Source of the DNA: Alphaproteobacteria bacterium
GTDB lineage: Bacteria; Pseudomonadota; Alphaproteobacteria; Rhizobiales; Rhizobiaceae
DNA length: 64,000 bases
Assembly: GCA_016861165.1 (NCBI GenBank)
Contig: BOKV01000011.1
Coordinates: 45,241-109,240, forward strand
Direction: 5' to 3'
Part shown: piece after piece, positions 35,538 through 44,782 of the stretch
How the letters are laid out: each line of letters opens with the position of its first letter
Position numbering within the stretch: position 1 is the first letter of the stretch
Notes under the pieces: model-generated
The model's database searches: none
The model's input: only the letters and a program-made list of their open reading frames with translations
Told to the model about the DNA's origin: nothing
Program-made: the position numbers and the translations under genes

Positions 35538-36701
35538 ATGCGTATCGCAGAATATTGCATTACCCGTTTCCAATTCGCCCGCGACCGGGTCATCGGCGAC
35601 AGCCAGGTGCGCATCGATACGGTACATATAGCCGCGCTCGAACTGATTGACGAGAACGGCCGGACGGGACTGGGCTTTGTCCAGAGCTTGTTTCATCCGT
35701 TGCCGGACCACGCCGAGATCGTTCGCGTTTTTGAAGAAGAGGTCTGGCGCGGTTTGGTCGGCCAGCCGCCGCTGGCGTTGGCCCATCGCGTCCAGAGGCC
35801 GCGCGGCGGCAACCAGCGGGCGCTCGGCCTGCCCTTTGAAGGGGCGCTGCAGGTGGCGCTATGGGACCTTGGCGCCAAGCAGGTCGGTCTGCCGCTGTAC
35901 CGGCTTCTCGGAGGCGAGCGCAACCGGGTGAAGGCCTACGCGTCCGGCCTCGACTACCACCTGTCCGACGATGAATTCCAGGCCTTCTTCGCCCACGCGG
36001 ACTCCCTCGGCTATCGCGCGTTCAAGATCAAGGTGGGGCATCCCGACTTCGAGCGAGACCTGGGGCGGCTGGAGCTCCTCAGGAAGACCGTTCGGCCGGG
36101 CGCATCGATCATGATCGATGCCAACGAGGCCTGGGGCGCCAAGGAAGCGTTGGTAAAACTTAAGAAAATTCATAGCCGTGGCCATGAAATCCTGTGGGTC
36201 GAGGATCCCGTCCTTCGCCACGATTTCGACGGCCTGCGCATGCTCAGGGCGGCGACACCGTGGACGATGATCAATTCGGGCGAATATCTTGATGCGGCCG
36301 GCAAGCGCCAGCTGATGATGGCGGCGGCGACCGATATGGTCAACGTTCATGGCTATGTGACCGACGTGATGCGGATCGGATGGCTGGCGGCCGAGCTCGG
36401 CATACCGGTGACGCTCGGCAATACCTTCCTCGAGGTCGGCGTGCATACCGCGTGCGCCCTGCCAGAGGTCGAGTGGCTCGAATACTCTTTCCAGAACTTC
36501 GATCACCTCGTCGAGCAGCCGATGGAGATCCGCGATGGCTGGATCGCCGCGCCGGAGCGGCCGGGTCACGGCCTGGTGCTTTCGCAGTCGGCGCGCAGAA
36601 GCTGGTCGCGGCCGTCGGTGCTTGCCCGCGATCAGATCGGCGATGCGCCGGTGAACGGCGGGCGCGAGCCCGATCCGGCGCTTCAGGCCAAACTGGCATG
36701 A
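35538..36701 (+). CDS. Enolase superfamily enzyme (mandelate racemase/muconate lactonizing type)
   Basis: 387 aa. N-terminal capping domain, then a barrel with FKIKVGH (the Lys-x-Lys base), metal ligands in MIDANEAW, WVEDPV and NSGEYL. The late barrel strands differ from acid-sugar dehydratases: VNVHGYVTDVMRIG replaces the usual xPDxxxxGG, and TLGNTFLEVGVH stands where a catalytic SPH/PH is expected. So it has a base on one side only. It probably dehydrates or epimerises a sugar-acid-like carboxylate brought in by the downstream ABC system. First gene after the GntR operator. Confidence 0.88.
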   Translation: MRIAEYCITRFQFARDRVIGDSQVRIDTVHIAALELIDENGRTGLGFVQSLFHPLPDHAEIVRVFEEEVWRGLVGQPPLALAHRVQRPRGGNQRALGLPFEGALQVALWDLGAKQVGLPLYRLLGGERNRVKAYASGLDYHLSDDEFQAFFAHADSLGYRAFKIKVGHPDFERDLGRLELLRKTVRPGASIMIDANEAWGAKEALVKLKKIHSRGHEILWVEDPVLRHDFDGLRMLRAATPWTMINSGEYLDAAGKRQLMMAAATDMVNVHGYVTDVMRIGWLAAELGIPVTLGNTFLEVGVHTACALPEVEWLEYSFQNFDHLVEQPMEIRDGWIAAPERPGHGLVLSQSARRSWSRPSVLARDQIGDAPVNGGREPDPALQAKLA

Positions 36702-36893
36702 GAATGCCGGGGTGAGGCCGGCCTTCTGCTGTGGCAGCTTGCGAGTGGCGCGGATTTCTAAATCGCCTTGTGATATTTTACAGTGTGTGATTAATATTGC
36801 AGTGTTTGCCAGTTTGCGGCGCGCGACGGACGGCAACGGAAGGGGAATCGCGCAGCCCGGGTTCAAGGTTCAGGACGTCCAAGGGAGGAACTG

Positions 36894-38165
36894 ATGGATC
36901 GTCGTAGATTTCTTTCAACAACGGCAGCCGCGACGGCGCTCACAATGATTCCGGCCAGGTTCGCCAGGGCGGCGCTTCCACAGAAATACGCCGGAACCAC
37001 GCTTCGCGTCATGCTTGGGGCCGGCGGCGGTTCCTGGGAAGCCTATCGGTTGTCGTCGGAACAGTTCGCCGGGCTGACCGGCATCAAGTTCGACTACACC
37101 TTCCTGCCCGACACCAATGCCTACACCAAGACCGTGCTCGACGTGACCACGGGCACCAACGCCTTCGACGGCTATGTCTACACCTATCCGTGGAAGGGCG
37201 AGCTCGGGCCCTATTTCGCCGATCTCGAGAAGATCGTTCCCTCCATCGAGGGCGCGCCGCCGCTCGATCTCGACGATTATCCGGGCGATGTCATCGAAGC
37301 CTATGGCCGCGTCGACGGCAAGCTGATCGGCCTGCCGATCCTGGGCGACGCGACCATGCTGGTGTGGAACCAGGCGCAGTACGCCAAGGCCGGTCTCGAA
37401 CCGGCAAAAGCGCCGGAAACGTGGGAAGAAGTCGCCGCCAACGGCAAGAAACTCAAGGCGGCCGGGTTGAACGGCTTCGGCCTGCCCGGCGGTAAGGGCT
37501 GGCAGGTGTCCATCATGTGGATCATTCTGTTCACCAAATACGGCGGTCAGTATTTCGGCCCGAACTACGCGCCGCAGTTCAATTCCGAGGCCGGGGTGAA
37601 GGCCGCGAAGTTCCTGGTCGACGAACTGCAGCCGCTTGCCCCGGCGGGGAACCTGACGTGGGATTTCCCCGAAATGCTCGACGCGCTGAAGACCGGCGTT
37701 TCAGGCCAGGGCATGATGTGGCCGGGCGGCTTCGGCGCCATGCTCGATCCGAAGCAATCGGCGGAGGCGGCCAACCTGTCGTTCCGCTCGACCCCGGAGG
37801 CGTCGCTGCTTGGCGGCTGGGCCGTGGGCGTCAACGACGCGTCGAAAAACAAGGAAGCCGCGGCTTTGTGGGCGGCCTATCTGACGTCGGCGGAGGTGCA
37901 GCGCGACGCCCCAGCGCCGGCGCGCATCTCGGTGCTGAGCGATCCCGAAATGGTCAAGACGCGGCCGCACTTCCCGGCGTTGCTCAAGGCGCTGAGCGGC
38001 GAACTCGCCCTGTTCCCCAACGTCCCGCAGTCCTCCCAGATCATCACCTACATGTACGAGGAACTGAACGCGATGCTCGGCGGCGAGAAATCCGCCGAGC
38101 AGGCGATGGAAGGGCTGCAGAATTCGGTTGAGAAGTTCATCGTTTCTCTCGGAATTCGATCCTAG
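36894..38165 (+). CDS. ABC transporter substrate-binding protein, carbohydrate family (Tat-exported)
   Basis: 423-aa periplasmic binding protein. The N-terminus MDRRRFLSTTAAATALT is a twin-arginine signal with RRRFL, cleaved after about residue 27 (FARA). The mature part has the family-1/8 extracellular binding fold with DGYVYTYPWKGELGPYFADL and GLPGGKGWQ. ATG 36894 has GGGAGGAACTG upstream. The 192 nt upstream, including the A/T-rich stretch 36755-36805, should hold a promoter. Followed by two permeases and a UgpC-type ATPase, with a hairpin between. Confidence 0.93.
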   Translation: MDRRRFLSTTAAATALTMIPARFARAALPQKYAGTTLRVMLGAGGGSWEAYRLSSEQFAGLTGIKFDYTFLPDTNAYTKTVLDVTTGTNAFDGYVYTYPWKGELGPYFADLEKIVPSIEGAPPLDLDDYPGDVIEAYGRVDGKLIGLPILGDATMLVWNQAQYAKAGLEPAKAPETWEEVAANGKKLKAAGLNGFGLPGGKGWQVSIMWIILFTKYGGQYFGPNYAPQFNSEAGVKAAKFLVDELQPLAPAGNLTWDFPEMLDALKTGVSGQGMMWPGGFGAMLDPKQSAEAANLSFRSTPEASLLGGWAVGVNDASKNKEAAALWAAYLTSAEVQRDAPAPARISVLSDPEMVKTRPHFPALLKALSGELALFPNVPQSSQIITYMYEELNAMLGGEKSAEQAMEGLQNSVEKFIVSLGIRS

Positions 38166-38201
38166 CCGGCCGATTCTGGTACATTCCGTGGGCACGATTG
38201 C

Positions 38202-38226
38202 CACGACGCGGTCTCCGCGTCGTGGT
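38202..38226 (+). terminator. Hairpin after the binding-protein gene (attenuator/stabiliser)
   Basis: Perfect 10-bp stem CCACGACGCG/CGCGTCGTGG with a 5-nt loop, followed by TCTTTG. It sits 36 nt after the binding-protein stop and before the permease gene. Such hairpins commonly let the binding protein be made in excess over the membrane subunits. Confidence 0.65.
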
Positions 38227-38257
38227 CTTTGTTCCCAATCCAGCAGGGAAGTGCGTC

Positions 38258-39163
38258 TTGCGGTTCCGTCCTCGCCCACGCCGCGACAGCAGCGCCATCC
38301 TGTTCGTCGTCCCGGCCGTGTTCGCGGCGCTTCTGGTGCTGATCGTGCCGCTGGCGATGTCGGCCTATTACAGCATTACGGGCTGGAAGATCCTTCAGCC
38401 GGCCACACGCAACAAGATCGTTTGGCTCGACAACTATGCCCTTGTGCTGACCGACCCGGCGTTCTGGTCGTCCATCAAGGTGACGCTGATCTACACGGTC
38501 GCGGGGGTGGCACTGGAATCGCTGGCCGGCCTCGCACTGGCGCTGCTTTTCCGACAAAACTTCGTCGGGCGAGGCGTTCTCAGAACATTGATGATCCTGC
38601 CGATGGTGATCACGCCGGCCGTGGTCGGAATGTTCTGGAAGCTCCTCTATGATCCGAACTACGGTCTCTACAATTTCGCCCTGACGTCGATCGGCTTGCC
38701 GGCCGTGCCCTGGCTGAGCAGCACCTGGGCGCTCACCTCGGTCATCATCATGGATGTCTGGGAATCGTCGCCGTTCTTCATGCTGGTGCTGCTCGCGGGC
38801 CTGCAGACGGAGGACAAGGAGGCGGTCGAAGCTGCCCGCATCGACGGCGCGTCGAGCTGGCAGGTCGTCTACTACCTGACCCTGCCGCACCTCGTCCCCT
38901 ACCTCGCCATCGCGGCGGCGTTCCGCGCGATCTGGTCGCTGTCGGAATTCGACAAGGTCTACATGCTGACGCTGGGCGGGCCGGGCGACGCCACGACCAC
39001 CATGAGCCTCTATGCGTTCAAGGTGGGCTTTGTCGGCTTCGACATCGGCAAGATCTCGGCCGTGTCGTGGATCATCGCGGTTCTGACGCTGGTCGTCACG
39101 GCCCCGCTTGTTGCCTATCTGCTGCGGGGGCGAGGCGCGGGGAGCGGAGGGCTTCGCAGATGA
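38258..39163 (+). CDS. ABC sugar transporter permease (MalF/UgpA type)
   Basis: 301 aa with six predicted membrane segments. The first is [20 protein letters not shown]; the EAA loop that docks the ATPase is [22 protein letters not shown] near residue 205. TTG 38258 was chosen because AGGGAAG lies just upstream and the protein then begins with a basic stretch before segment 1. No ATG is available in a sensible place. Overlaps the next permease by four bases (ATGA). Confidence 0.9.
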   Translation: MRFRPRPRRDSSAILFVVPAVFAALLVLIVPLAMSAYYSITGWKILQPATRNKIVWLDNYALVLTDPAFWSSIKVTLIYTVAGVALESLAGLALALLFRQNFVGRGVLRTLMILPMVITPAVVGMFWKLLYDPNYGLYNFALTSIGLPAVPWLSSTWALTSVIIMDVWESSPFFMLVLLAGLQTEDKEAVEAARIDGASSWQVVYYLTLPHLVPYLAIAAAFRAIWSLSEFDKVYMLTLGGPGDATTTMSLYAFKVGFVGFDIGKISAVSWIIAVLTLVVTAPLVAYLLRGRGAGSGGLRR

Positions 39164-39963
39164 GGAAGTTCCTCTGCCTGGTCGCTGTCGTCGTCCTCGT
39201 CTTTGTCTACCTGTTTCCCTACACCTGGATGGTGCTGTCGGCATTCCGCTACCCGGCCGACACCTTTGCGATCCCGCCAAAGCTGTTTTTCGAGATCAGT
39301 TTCGACGGATTCCGGAACGTATTCCGCCAGAGCGTGTTCGGGCTGTATCTGATGAACAGCCTCATCATCACGCTGTTCAGTGTTGCCATCACAATGCTGG
39401 TCGCCACGCCGGCCGCCTATGCGCTGGTCCGCATCAGCCGAGGCGGCACCGCGTTTCTGCTGACCGTGCTGATCGCGCGCATGATCCCGGCCATCGCGCT
39501 GGTGGTTCCGATCTACATCATCGGCAATCTGACAAGGCAGCTCGACACCTACCAGATCATGATCGTGGTGACGGTGGCGTTCAATCTGCCATTCGCGATC
39601 TGGATGGTGCGCGGCTTCTTCCTCGATCTGCCGGCGAACCTGGTCGACGCTGCGCGCATCGACGGTGCCAGCGAATGGCAGGTTCTGACGCAAGTGGCGG
39701 CGCCGCTGGCGCGGGGCGGCATCTTCGCCACGTCAGTCTTTGTCTTCGTCGGCGCCTGGAACGAGTTCTTGTTCGCGCTGATCCTGACCAGCGGGCGAAC
39801 GACGACGGCAACCGTGGCATTGCTGAGCTTCCGCACCTCGCAGGGCATCGAGTGGGACACGATCAGCGCCGGAGCCTTCATGGTCTCGCTGCCGGTCATC
39901 GTCTTTGCCTTCATCATGCAGCGCTATCTCGTCGAAGGCCTGACGATGGGCGCGGTCAAATAG
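39160..39963 (+). CDS. ABC sugar transporter permease (MalG/UgpE type)
   Basis: 267 aa, six membrane segments beginning [21 protein letters not shown]. The EAA loop is [20 protein letters not shown] near residue 165, and the tail GLTMGAVK is typical of MalG-family partners. ATG 39160 overlaps the stop of the first permease. Together they form the transmembrane channel for the substrate delivered by the Tat-exported binding protein. Confidence 0.93.
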   Translation: MRKFLCLVAVVVLVFVYLFPYTWMVLSAFRYPADTFAIPPKLFFEISFDGFRNVFRQSVFGLYLMNSLIITLFSVAITMLVATPAAYALVRISRGGTAFLLTVLIARMIPAIALVVPIYIIGNLTRQLDTYQIMIVVTVAFNLPFAIWMVRGFFLDLPANLVDAARIDGASEWQVLTQVAAPLARGGIFATSVFVFVGAWNEFLFALILTSGRTTTATVALLSFRTSQGIEWDTISAGAFMVSLPVIVFAFIMQRYLVEGLTMGAVK

Positions 39964-39986
39964 CTGCCGCATCGCAGAGAGGAAGC

Positions 39987-41099
39987 ATGGCAGACGTACA
40001 GTTGAAGGAGATTGCCAAGAGTTTCGGCACGGTCGAGGTCATCAAGGGCATCGACCTCGAAATCGGGCATGGCGAGTTCGTCGTCTTCGTCGGCCCCTCC
40101 GGCTGCGGGAAATCCACGCTCCTGCGCATGATCGCCGGGCTGGAAGACATCAGCCGCGGCGAACTGCGCATCGACGGCAGGCTTTGCAACGACATCGCTC
40201 CGCGCGACCGCGGCATTGCGATGGTGTTCCAGTCCTACGCCCTCTACCCGCACATGAGCGTCTACGACAATGTCGGCTTTTCACTCAAGCTCGCCAGGGT
40301 GCCGAGGGAGGAACGCGACGCCAAGGTCCGCGACGCGGCGCGGATACTTCAGATGGAGCACCTGCTCGACCGCAGGCCCGCGCAACTGTCGGGCGGTCAG
40401 CGCCAGCGGGTCGCCATCGGCCGGGCGATCGTCCGCCATCCCAAGGTCTTCCTGTTCGACGAGCCGCTGTCGAATCTCGACGCCGCCCTGCGTGTCGACA
40501 TGCGCATGGAGATCGCTCGCCTGCATCAGGAGCTGGGCGCGACCATGGTCTACGTGACGCATGACCAGGTCGAAGCGATGACGCTGGCCGACAAGATCGT
40601 GGTGCTCGATCACGGCGAGGTTCAGCAGGTCGGTGCGCCGCTCGAACTCTACCACAGACCGGCCAACCTGTTTGTTGCAGGGTTCATCGGGTCGCCCAAG
40701 ATGAACCTCCTGCCGGTCAACGTCACCGGCAGCAGAGGACGCTCCATCCAGATCGGTTCCGTTGACGTCATGGCGACGCCCTTCGATATCGGAGCCGCGG
40801 CGGCGGGGGCGCCGAAGGAGCTCGTGCTCGGCATCCGCCCTCATTCGTTGCGCGTTGTCGCGGCCGGCGCGGCGAAGATTCCGGCCGAGGTGAAGCTAGT
40901 CGAGCATCTTGGAAACGAGACTGTCATCAAGGCGCAACTGGCAAGCGGCGCGGCTGTTCTGGCCATCGTTGCGGGCGATGCGGGGCTGAAGCCTGGCGAA
41001 AAGGTCGGCCTGACCTTTGATCGGGCCGAGGCTCACCTTTTCGACGCTGCCGGACGCCGATTGCTCCGAAGCAGCGAGACAGCCGGCGGCAGGCGCTGA
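39987..41099 (+). CDS. ABC transporter ATPase (UgpC/MalK type)
   Basis: 370 aa. Walker [11 protein letters not shown]-loop [10 protein letters not shown], signature [15 protein letters not shown], Walker [14 protein letters not shown], then a C-terminal regulatory OB domain (about 235-370) with [11 protein letters not shown] 39987 has AGAGGAAGC upstream. It powers the 36894-39963 importer. This is the last gene of the unit and converges with the LysR gene. Confidence 0.95.
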   Translation: MADVQLKEIAKSFGTVEVIKGIDLEIGHGEFVVFVGPSGCGKSTLLRMIAGLEDISRGELRIDGRLCNDIAPRDRGIAMVFQSYALYPHMSVYDNVGFSLKLARVPREERDAKVRDAARILQMEHLLDRRPAQLSGGQRQRVAIGRAIVRHPKVFLFDEPLSNLDAALRVDMRMEIARLHQELGATMVYVTHDQVEAMTLADKIVVLDHGEVQQVGAPLELYHRPANLFVAGFIGSPKMNLLPVNVTGSRGRSIQIGSVDVMATPFDIGAAAAGAPKELVLGIRPHSLRVVAAGAAKIPAEVKLVEHLGNETVIKAQLASGAAVLAIVAGDAGLKPGEKVGLTFDRAEAHLFDAAGRRLLRSSETAGGRR

Positions 41100-41162
41100 G
41101 AGATCGGCATTCGCCTATTCGACTGCATTGTCGGAGGAAGGCGCCCGAGAGCGTCACATCGC

Positions 41163-42068
41163 TCAGCCCAGCGCGGCAGCGGCCTCGCCCATCGCGCCTC
41201 GCAGCCAGATGATCGCCGGATCGTTCGAGCGATATGTGTGCCACTGGATCGCCTGGCGCATCGGCGGAATCTCGAACGGCAGTTCCAGGACGCGGATCGG
41301 CAGGTGTTCGGCGGCCTGTTCGGCAAGCCGGCGGTGAACCGTCGCCAGGCGATGCGTGCCGGCCACCAGCCGGGGCAGCGCCACGAAACTGAATGTGGTC
41401 GCGTCGAAATCGCGAACGATGCCCAACTTTCGCATCGCTTGCGTCTCGTACGCCGCCGCATTGCTTGCCGGCACCATGACCGCATGGCGCTCGCGGCAGT
41501 AGGCCTGGAGATCGAGCGTCGCTCCGATCCGCGGATGGGCGATGTCGGCGATGCAGACGAAATCTTCGGAATAAACGACTTCGAACGGATGGTCCTTCGA
41601 AGCGAAATCGCTCGGAATGATGAGGAGATCGGCTTCCCCACGCTCCAGAGTTCGATGCGGTTCGTAGGTCTGCGGCCGAAACTCGAACCGGATCGGATAC
41701 CGGCCCGGCGCGATATCGCGCAGGAACTGGGGAACGAGCGTTGCCAGCGAAAAATCCGAAACGAAGATCCGGAAAGTGCGATCCGACGACGCCGGATCGA
41801 ATTCCGGCTTGGCCGTCACTGACGCCTCGATTCGCACCAGTATGTCGCGCACCGGCTCCCGGAGAAGTTCGGCGCGCGGCGTAAGCTCGAGCCGGCGCCC
41901 GACCTTGACGAGCAGTTCGTCGCCGAAATGGCCGCGCAATCGCGCCAGCGCGTTGCTCAGCGCCGACTGGGTGATGTGCAACTTCTCGGCGGCGCGGCTG
42001 ACATTGCGCTCGGTCAGCAAGGCATCCAGCGCCACCAGCAGGTTAAGGTCCAGGTTCCTGAATCGCAT
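41163..42068 (-). CDS. LysR family transcriptional regulator
   Basis: 301 aa. HTH at the N-terminus (MRFRNLDLNLLVALDALL, then VSRAAEKLHITQSALSNALARLR) and a type-2 periplasmic-binding-like effector domain from about 90. The wording, including FRIFVSDF, is that of the NodD/NahR/LinR branch, which senses aromatic compounds. ATG 42068 starts at the conserved MRFRNLDL; an upstream in-frame ATG (42104) is unlikely. Divergent from the ring-degradation operon and probably its activator. Confidence 0.92.
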   Translation of the reverse strand: MRFRNLDLNLLVALDALLTERNVSRAAEKLHITQSALSNALARLRGHFGDELLVKVGRRLELTPRAELLREPVRDILVRIEASVTAKPEFDPASSDRTFRIFVSDFSLATLVPQFLRDIAPGRYPIRFEFRPQTYEPHRTLERGEADLLIIPSDFASKDHPFEVVYSEDFVCIADIAHPRIGATLDLQAYCRERHAVMVPASNAAAYETQAMRKLGIVRDFDATTFSFVALPRLVAGTHRLATVHRRLAEQAAEHLPIRVLELPFEIPPMRQAIQWHTYRSNDPAIIWLRGAMGEAAAALG

Positions 42069-42085
42069 GGCATTCCCGTAGGCAT

Positions 42086-42100
42086 ATTCACGTTGTGAAT
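42086..42100. promoter_or_regulatory. Putative LysR-type box (T-N11-A palindrome)
   Basis: ATTCACGTTGTGAAT: perfect 6-bp arms around GTT, 18 bp upstream of the LysR start and about 190 bp before the hydrolase. It fits the T-N11-A rule for LysR regulators. The A/T-rich stretch that follows (42100-42145) probably contains the divergent promoters. Confidence 0.7.
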
Positions 42101-42291
42101 GCAAACTATTTCAACAATCAATTTTCGAAATATATGCGGATGATCTATTCCGATTGGCGGGAGGTTTCCGCCAGTCGAACTGGCGGGCGATCAGCTATCC
42201 CCTGCCGGCGGACGATATCGCCCAGCGCGTTCTGTGACAGCGCGAGGGTGCCGCTTTCGACCGGAGGGGCCGACGGGAGAGGGCCGCCAGC

Positions 42292-43470
42292 TTGTTCAAA
42301 TATTTCCCCACCAACTATGTCTGGAACCTGTCGGTCGATCTGTCGATCGAGATGGGCGCGCGCATCGGCGAGATCGAGGAGATGTGCGCGCCGCTGCAGG
42401 AGGCGGCGAAAGCCCCCGACGCCGCCGGCACCGCGGCGTTCCGCCAGACCTGGGTGAGGATGGCCGACAAGCTCATCGTGCTTGCCGGTGAGGACGAGGC
42501 GCGCGGTCGCCTGATCTCGTCCGGGGAGAAATTGCTGCGGGCGGCGAACTACATGGTGACCGCCGAGCGGCTCCAGGCCCATGATGCCGAGGGGCGGCTG
42601 GCGCTCTACAAGCGCTTCCTGGCGACGTTCGAAAATGGCATCGCGCAATCCGGGGCGCCCGCACAACGCGTAGAGATTCCGTACGCTGGCGTGCATCTGT
42701 CGGCGCTGCATGTACCGGCGATCGGGGTTGCCGGGCCACAGCCCGTGCTGGTGCAAGTCAACGGGCTCGATTCGACCAAGGAGATGAAATACCTGGTCGG
42801 CCTGCCGGACTGGCTGGCCAAGCGCGGCGTCGCTTCGCTCATCGTCGACCAGCCCGGCACGGGCGAGGCGCTCCGCCTGCAGGGGCTGACCGCGCGCCAC
42901 GACAGCGAGCACTGGGCCTCGCGCATTGTCGACTGGCTGGAGAGCCGGCCTGACATCGATGCGAAGCGCATCGGTCTGGAGGGCGTTTCGCTCGGCGGCT
43001 ACTATTGCCCGCGCGCCGTTGCCTTCGAGCCGCGCTTCGCCTGCGGCGTCGCCTGGGGCGCCAACCACGACTGGCGCGATGTCCAGAAGAAGCGGCTGGA
43101 ACGCGAAGGCGATTTCCCGGTCCCGCACTACTGGAAACACGTCTGCTGGGTCTGGGGCGCCAGCGACATCGACGAGTTCATGAAGATCGCCGAGAACGTC
43201 CATCTCGACGGCATCCTCGACCGCATCCGCGTACCCTTCCTCGTCACCCACGGCGAGAAGGACAGCCAGATCCCATTGAAATGGGCACAGCGGACCTACG
43301 AGCAGCTCGTCAACAGCCCGAAGCGCGAACTCAAGATCTTCACCGAGCGCGAAGGCGGCGTGCAGCACGCCAGCTTTGACAACTCAATCAATGCCGGCAC
43401 CTACATCGCCGACTGGGTGGCCGAAACGCTCGGCGGCAGGACAGGCGTCTCAAAAGGAACAGCCGAATGA
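42292..43470 (+). CDS. Alpha/beta hydrolase, 2,6-dihydroxypseudooxynicotine hydrolase-like
   Basis: 392 aa. An all-helical N-terminal cap (about 1-120) precedes an alpha/beta-hydrolase core with nucleophile elbow GVSLGGYY near residue 230, Asp in VTHGEKDSQIP and His in GGVQHASFD. This is the FrsA/DHPON-hydrolase layout, whose best-known member splits a C-C bond in nicotine breakdown. TTG 42292 is the likely start, though its ribosome site is weak. First gene of the operon; its stop overlaps the VOC gene (ATGA). Confidence 0.88.
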   Translation: MFKYFPTNYVWNLSVDLSIEMGARIGEIEEMCAPLQEAAKAPDAAGTAAFRQTWVRMADKLIVLAGEDEARGRLISSGEKLLRAANYMVTAERLQAHDAEGRLALYKRFLATFENGIAQSGAPAQRVEIPYAGVHLSALHVPAIGVAGPQPVLVQVNGLDSTKEMKYLVGLPDWLAKRGVASLIVDQPGTGEALRLQGLTARHDSEHWASRIVDWLESRPDIDAKRIGLEGVSLGGYYCPRAVAFEPRFACGVAWGANHDWRDVQKKRLEREGDFPVPHYWKHVCWVWGASDIDEFMKIAENVHLDGILDRIRVPFLVTHGEKDSQIPLKWAQRTYEQLVNSPKRELKIFTEREGGVQHASFDNSINAGTYIADWVAETLGGRTGVSKGTAE

Positions 43471-44402
43471 ACATCATCGGACCCGACTATCTGGTCTTCG
43501 GCGTCGACGACCTCGCCGCCTGCGCCGAGTTCCTGACCGCCTTCGGGCTGAGCCCGGTCGGCGTCGACGACCATGGCGGCCTGTTCGAGGCGCTCGACGG
43601 AACCGGCCTTATCATTCGCAAGAAAGATGATCCGGAACTGCCTGCTCCATTGCCGACGGCCACCATGCTGCGCCAGCAGGTCTACGGCGTTCGCGATGCT
43701 TCCGACATCGAGGCGATCGCCGCCGAACTCGGCAAGGACCGCAAGGTCCACCAACTCGCCGACGGCACGATCGAGACAATCGACGATCACGGCTTCGCGC
43801 TGAAGTTCCAGGTGACCAAGCGGCGCAAGCTGGAGATGCCGGCCGAAAAGATCAACGCGCCGGGCGCGCCGGCCCAGCGCGGCCCGAACGAGCTCGGTGT
43901 TTGGGACGGCATGCCGGCCAAGCCCCGTTCGCTGAGCCACCAGGTGCTGTTCGTGCCCGACCTCGACGTCGCAGTGAAATTCTACTGCGGCCGCCTCGGT
44001 TTCGTGATCACCGACGAACTCACCGGCGCCGGTCCGTTCCTGCGGCCGAAGGCCAATGACGACCACCACACGCTCTTCTTCATCCGCACTCCGGAATACA
44101 TGAAGGGGATCGAGCACCTCGCCTTCCACATGGGCGGGCCGACCGAACTGATGGTCGCCGGGTCGCGATTCGTGAAAGCCGGATATGAAAGTTTCTGGGG
44201 CCCGGGCCGCCACAAGTTCGGTTCGAACTGGTTCTGGTACTTCAACAGCCCGCTCGGCACCCATTTCGAATACGACGCCGACATGGACAAGCATGACGAC
44301 GAATGGGTCGCGCGCGCCGCGCCGATGGGGCCCGAAGCCTCGCAGATGTTCCTGCTCCAGCATCGCGACAAGTGGGCACCGGGGCCGGGGCCGAAGCAAT
44401 AG
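43467..44402 (+). CDS. Two-domain VOC protein, extradiol dioxygenase-like
   Basis: 311 aa with two vicinal-oxygen-chelate modules. The N-terminal one (about 1-120) begins GPDYLVFGVDDLAACAEF and lacks clear ligands; the C-terminal one (about 145-290) has His in LSHQVLFVPD, His in IEHLAFHMGG and Glu in THFEYDAD, the 2-His-1-Glu set for Fe(II) or Mn(II). That matches type-I ring-cleaving dioxygenases such as BphC/HpaD relatives. Overlaps the hydrolase gene by four bases. Probably opens the ring between hydroxylated carbons. Confidence 0.88.
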   Translation: MNIIGPDYLVFGVDDLAACAEFLTAFGLSPVGVDDHGGLFEALDGTGLIIRKKDDPELPAPLPTATMLRQQVYGVRDASDIEAIAAELGKDRKVHQLADGTIETIDDHGFALKFQVTKRRKLEMPAEKINAPGAPAQRGPNELGVWDGMPAKPRSLSHQVLFVPDLDVAVKFYCGRLGFVITDELTGAGPFLRPKANDDHHTLFFIRTPEYMKGIEHLAFHMGGPTELMVAGSRFVKAGYESFWGPGRHKFGSNWFWYFNSPLGTHFEYDADMDKHDDEWVARAAPMGPEASQMFLLQHRDKWAPGPGPKQ

Positions 44403-44428
44403 CGCACGGGATTGGGAGGAGCGGCCAG

Positions 44429-44782
44429 GTGAGGTTGTGCAGCATCGCCGAAGTGGCTGAAGGCCAGGCGCGCGGATTCGCGGTTCCCGGCCTGCGGCGC
44501 AAGGTGGTTGTCGTCCGCAAGAGCGGGCGCGTGTTCGGCTATCTGGATTCCTGCCCGCACTATGAGGGCGGCACGCCGATGGCCTGGCGCACCGACCGGT
44601 ATCTGAACGGCGAAGGCACACATCTGGCCTGCCATTCGCATGGCGCGCTCTTCGACGTCGAGACCGGCGAATGCGTGCTCGGGCCCTGCCTCGGCCAATC
44701 GCTCACCAGGGTGCCGTTGCGCGTGTCGGCCCTCGGTGAAGTCGAACTGCAACTGGAATCGGCGGTGGAGGAACCGGCATGA
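44429..44782 (+). CDS. Rieske [2Fe-2S] ferredoxin-like protein
   Basis: 117-aa single Rieske domain. Cluster ligands: CPH in DSCPHYEGGTPM near residue 43, and CHSH in LACHSHGALFD near residue 68. GTG 44429 has GGGAGGA eight bases upstream. No Rieske oxygenase alpha subunit is present in the window, so it most likely donates electrons to, or regulates, the adjoining FAD monooxygenase or an enzyme encoded elsewhere. Overlaps the monooxygenase start (ATGA). Confidence 0.9.
   Translation: MRLCSIAEVAEGQARGFAVPGLRRKVVVVRKSGRVFGYLDSCPHYEGGTPMAWRTDRYLNGEGTHLACHSHGALFDVETGECVLGPCLGQSLTRVPLRVSALGEVELQLESAVEEPA

Noticed and set aside
42120..42130. TTTCGAAA palindrome near the LysR promoter
   Set aside because: Only 8 bp in an A/T-rich stretch; it can arise by chance and does not fit the T-N11-A pattern.
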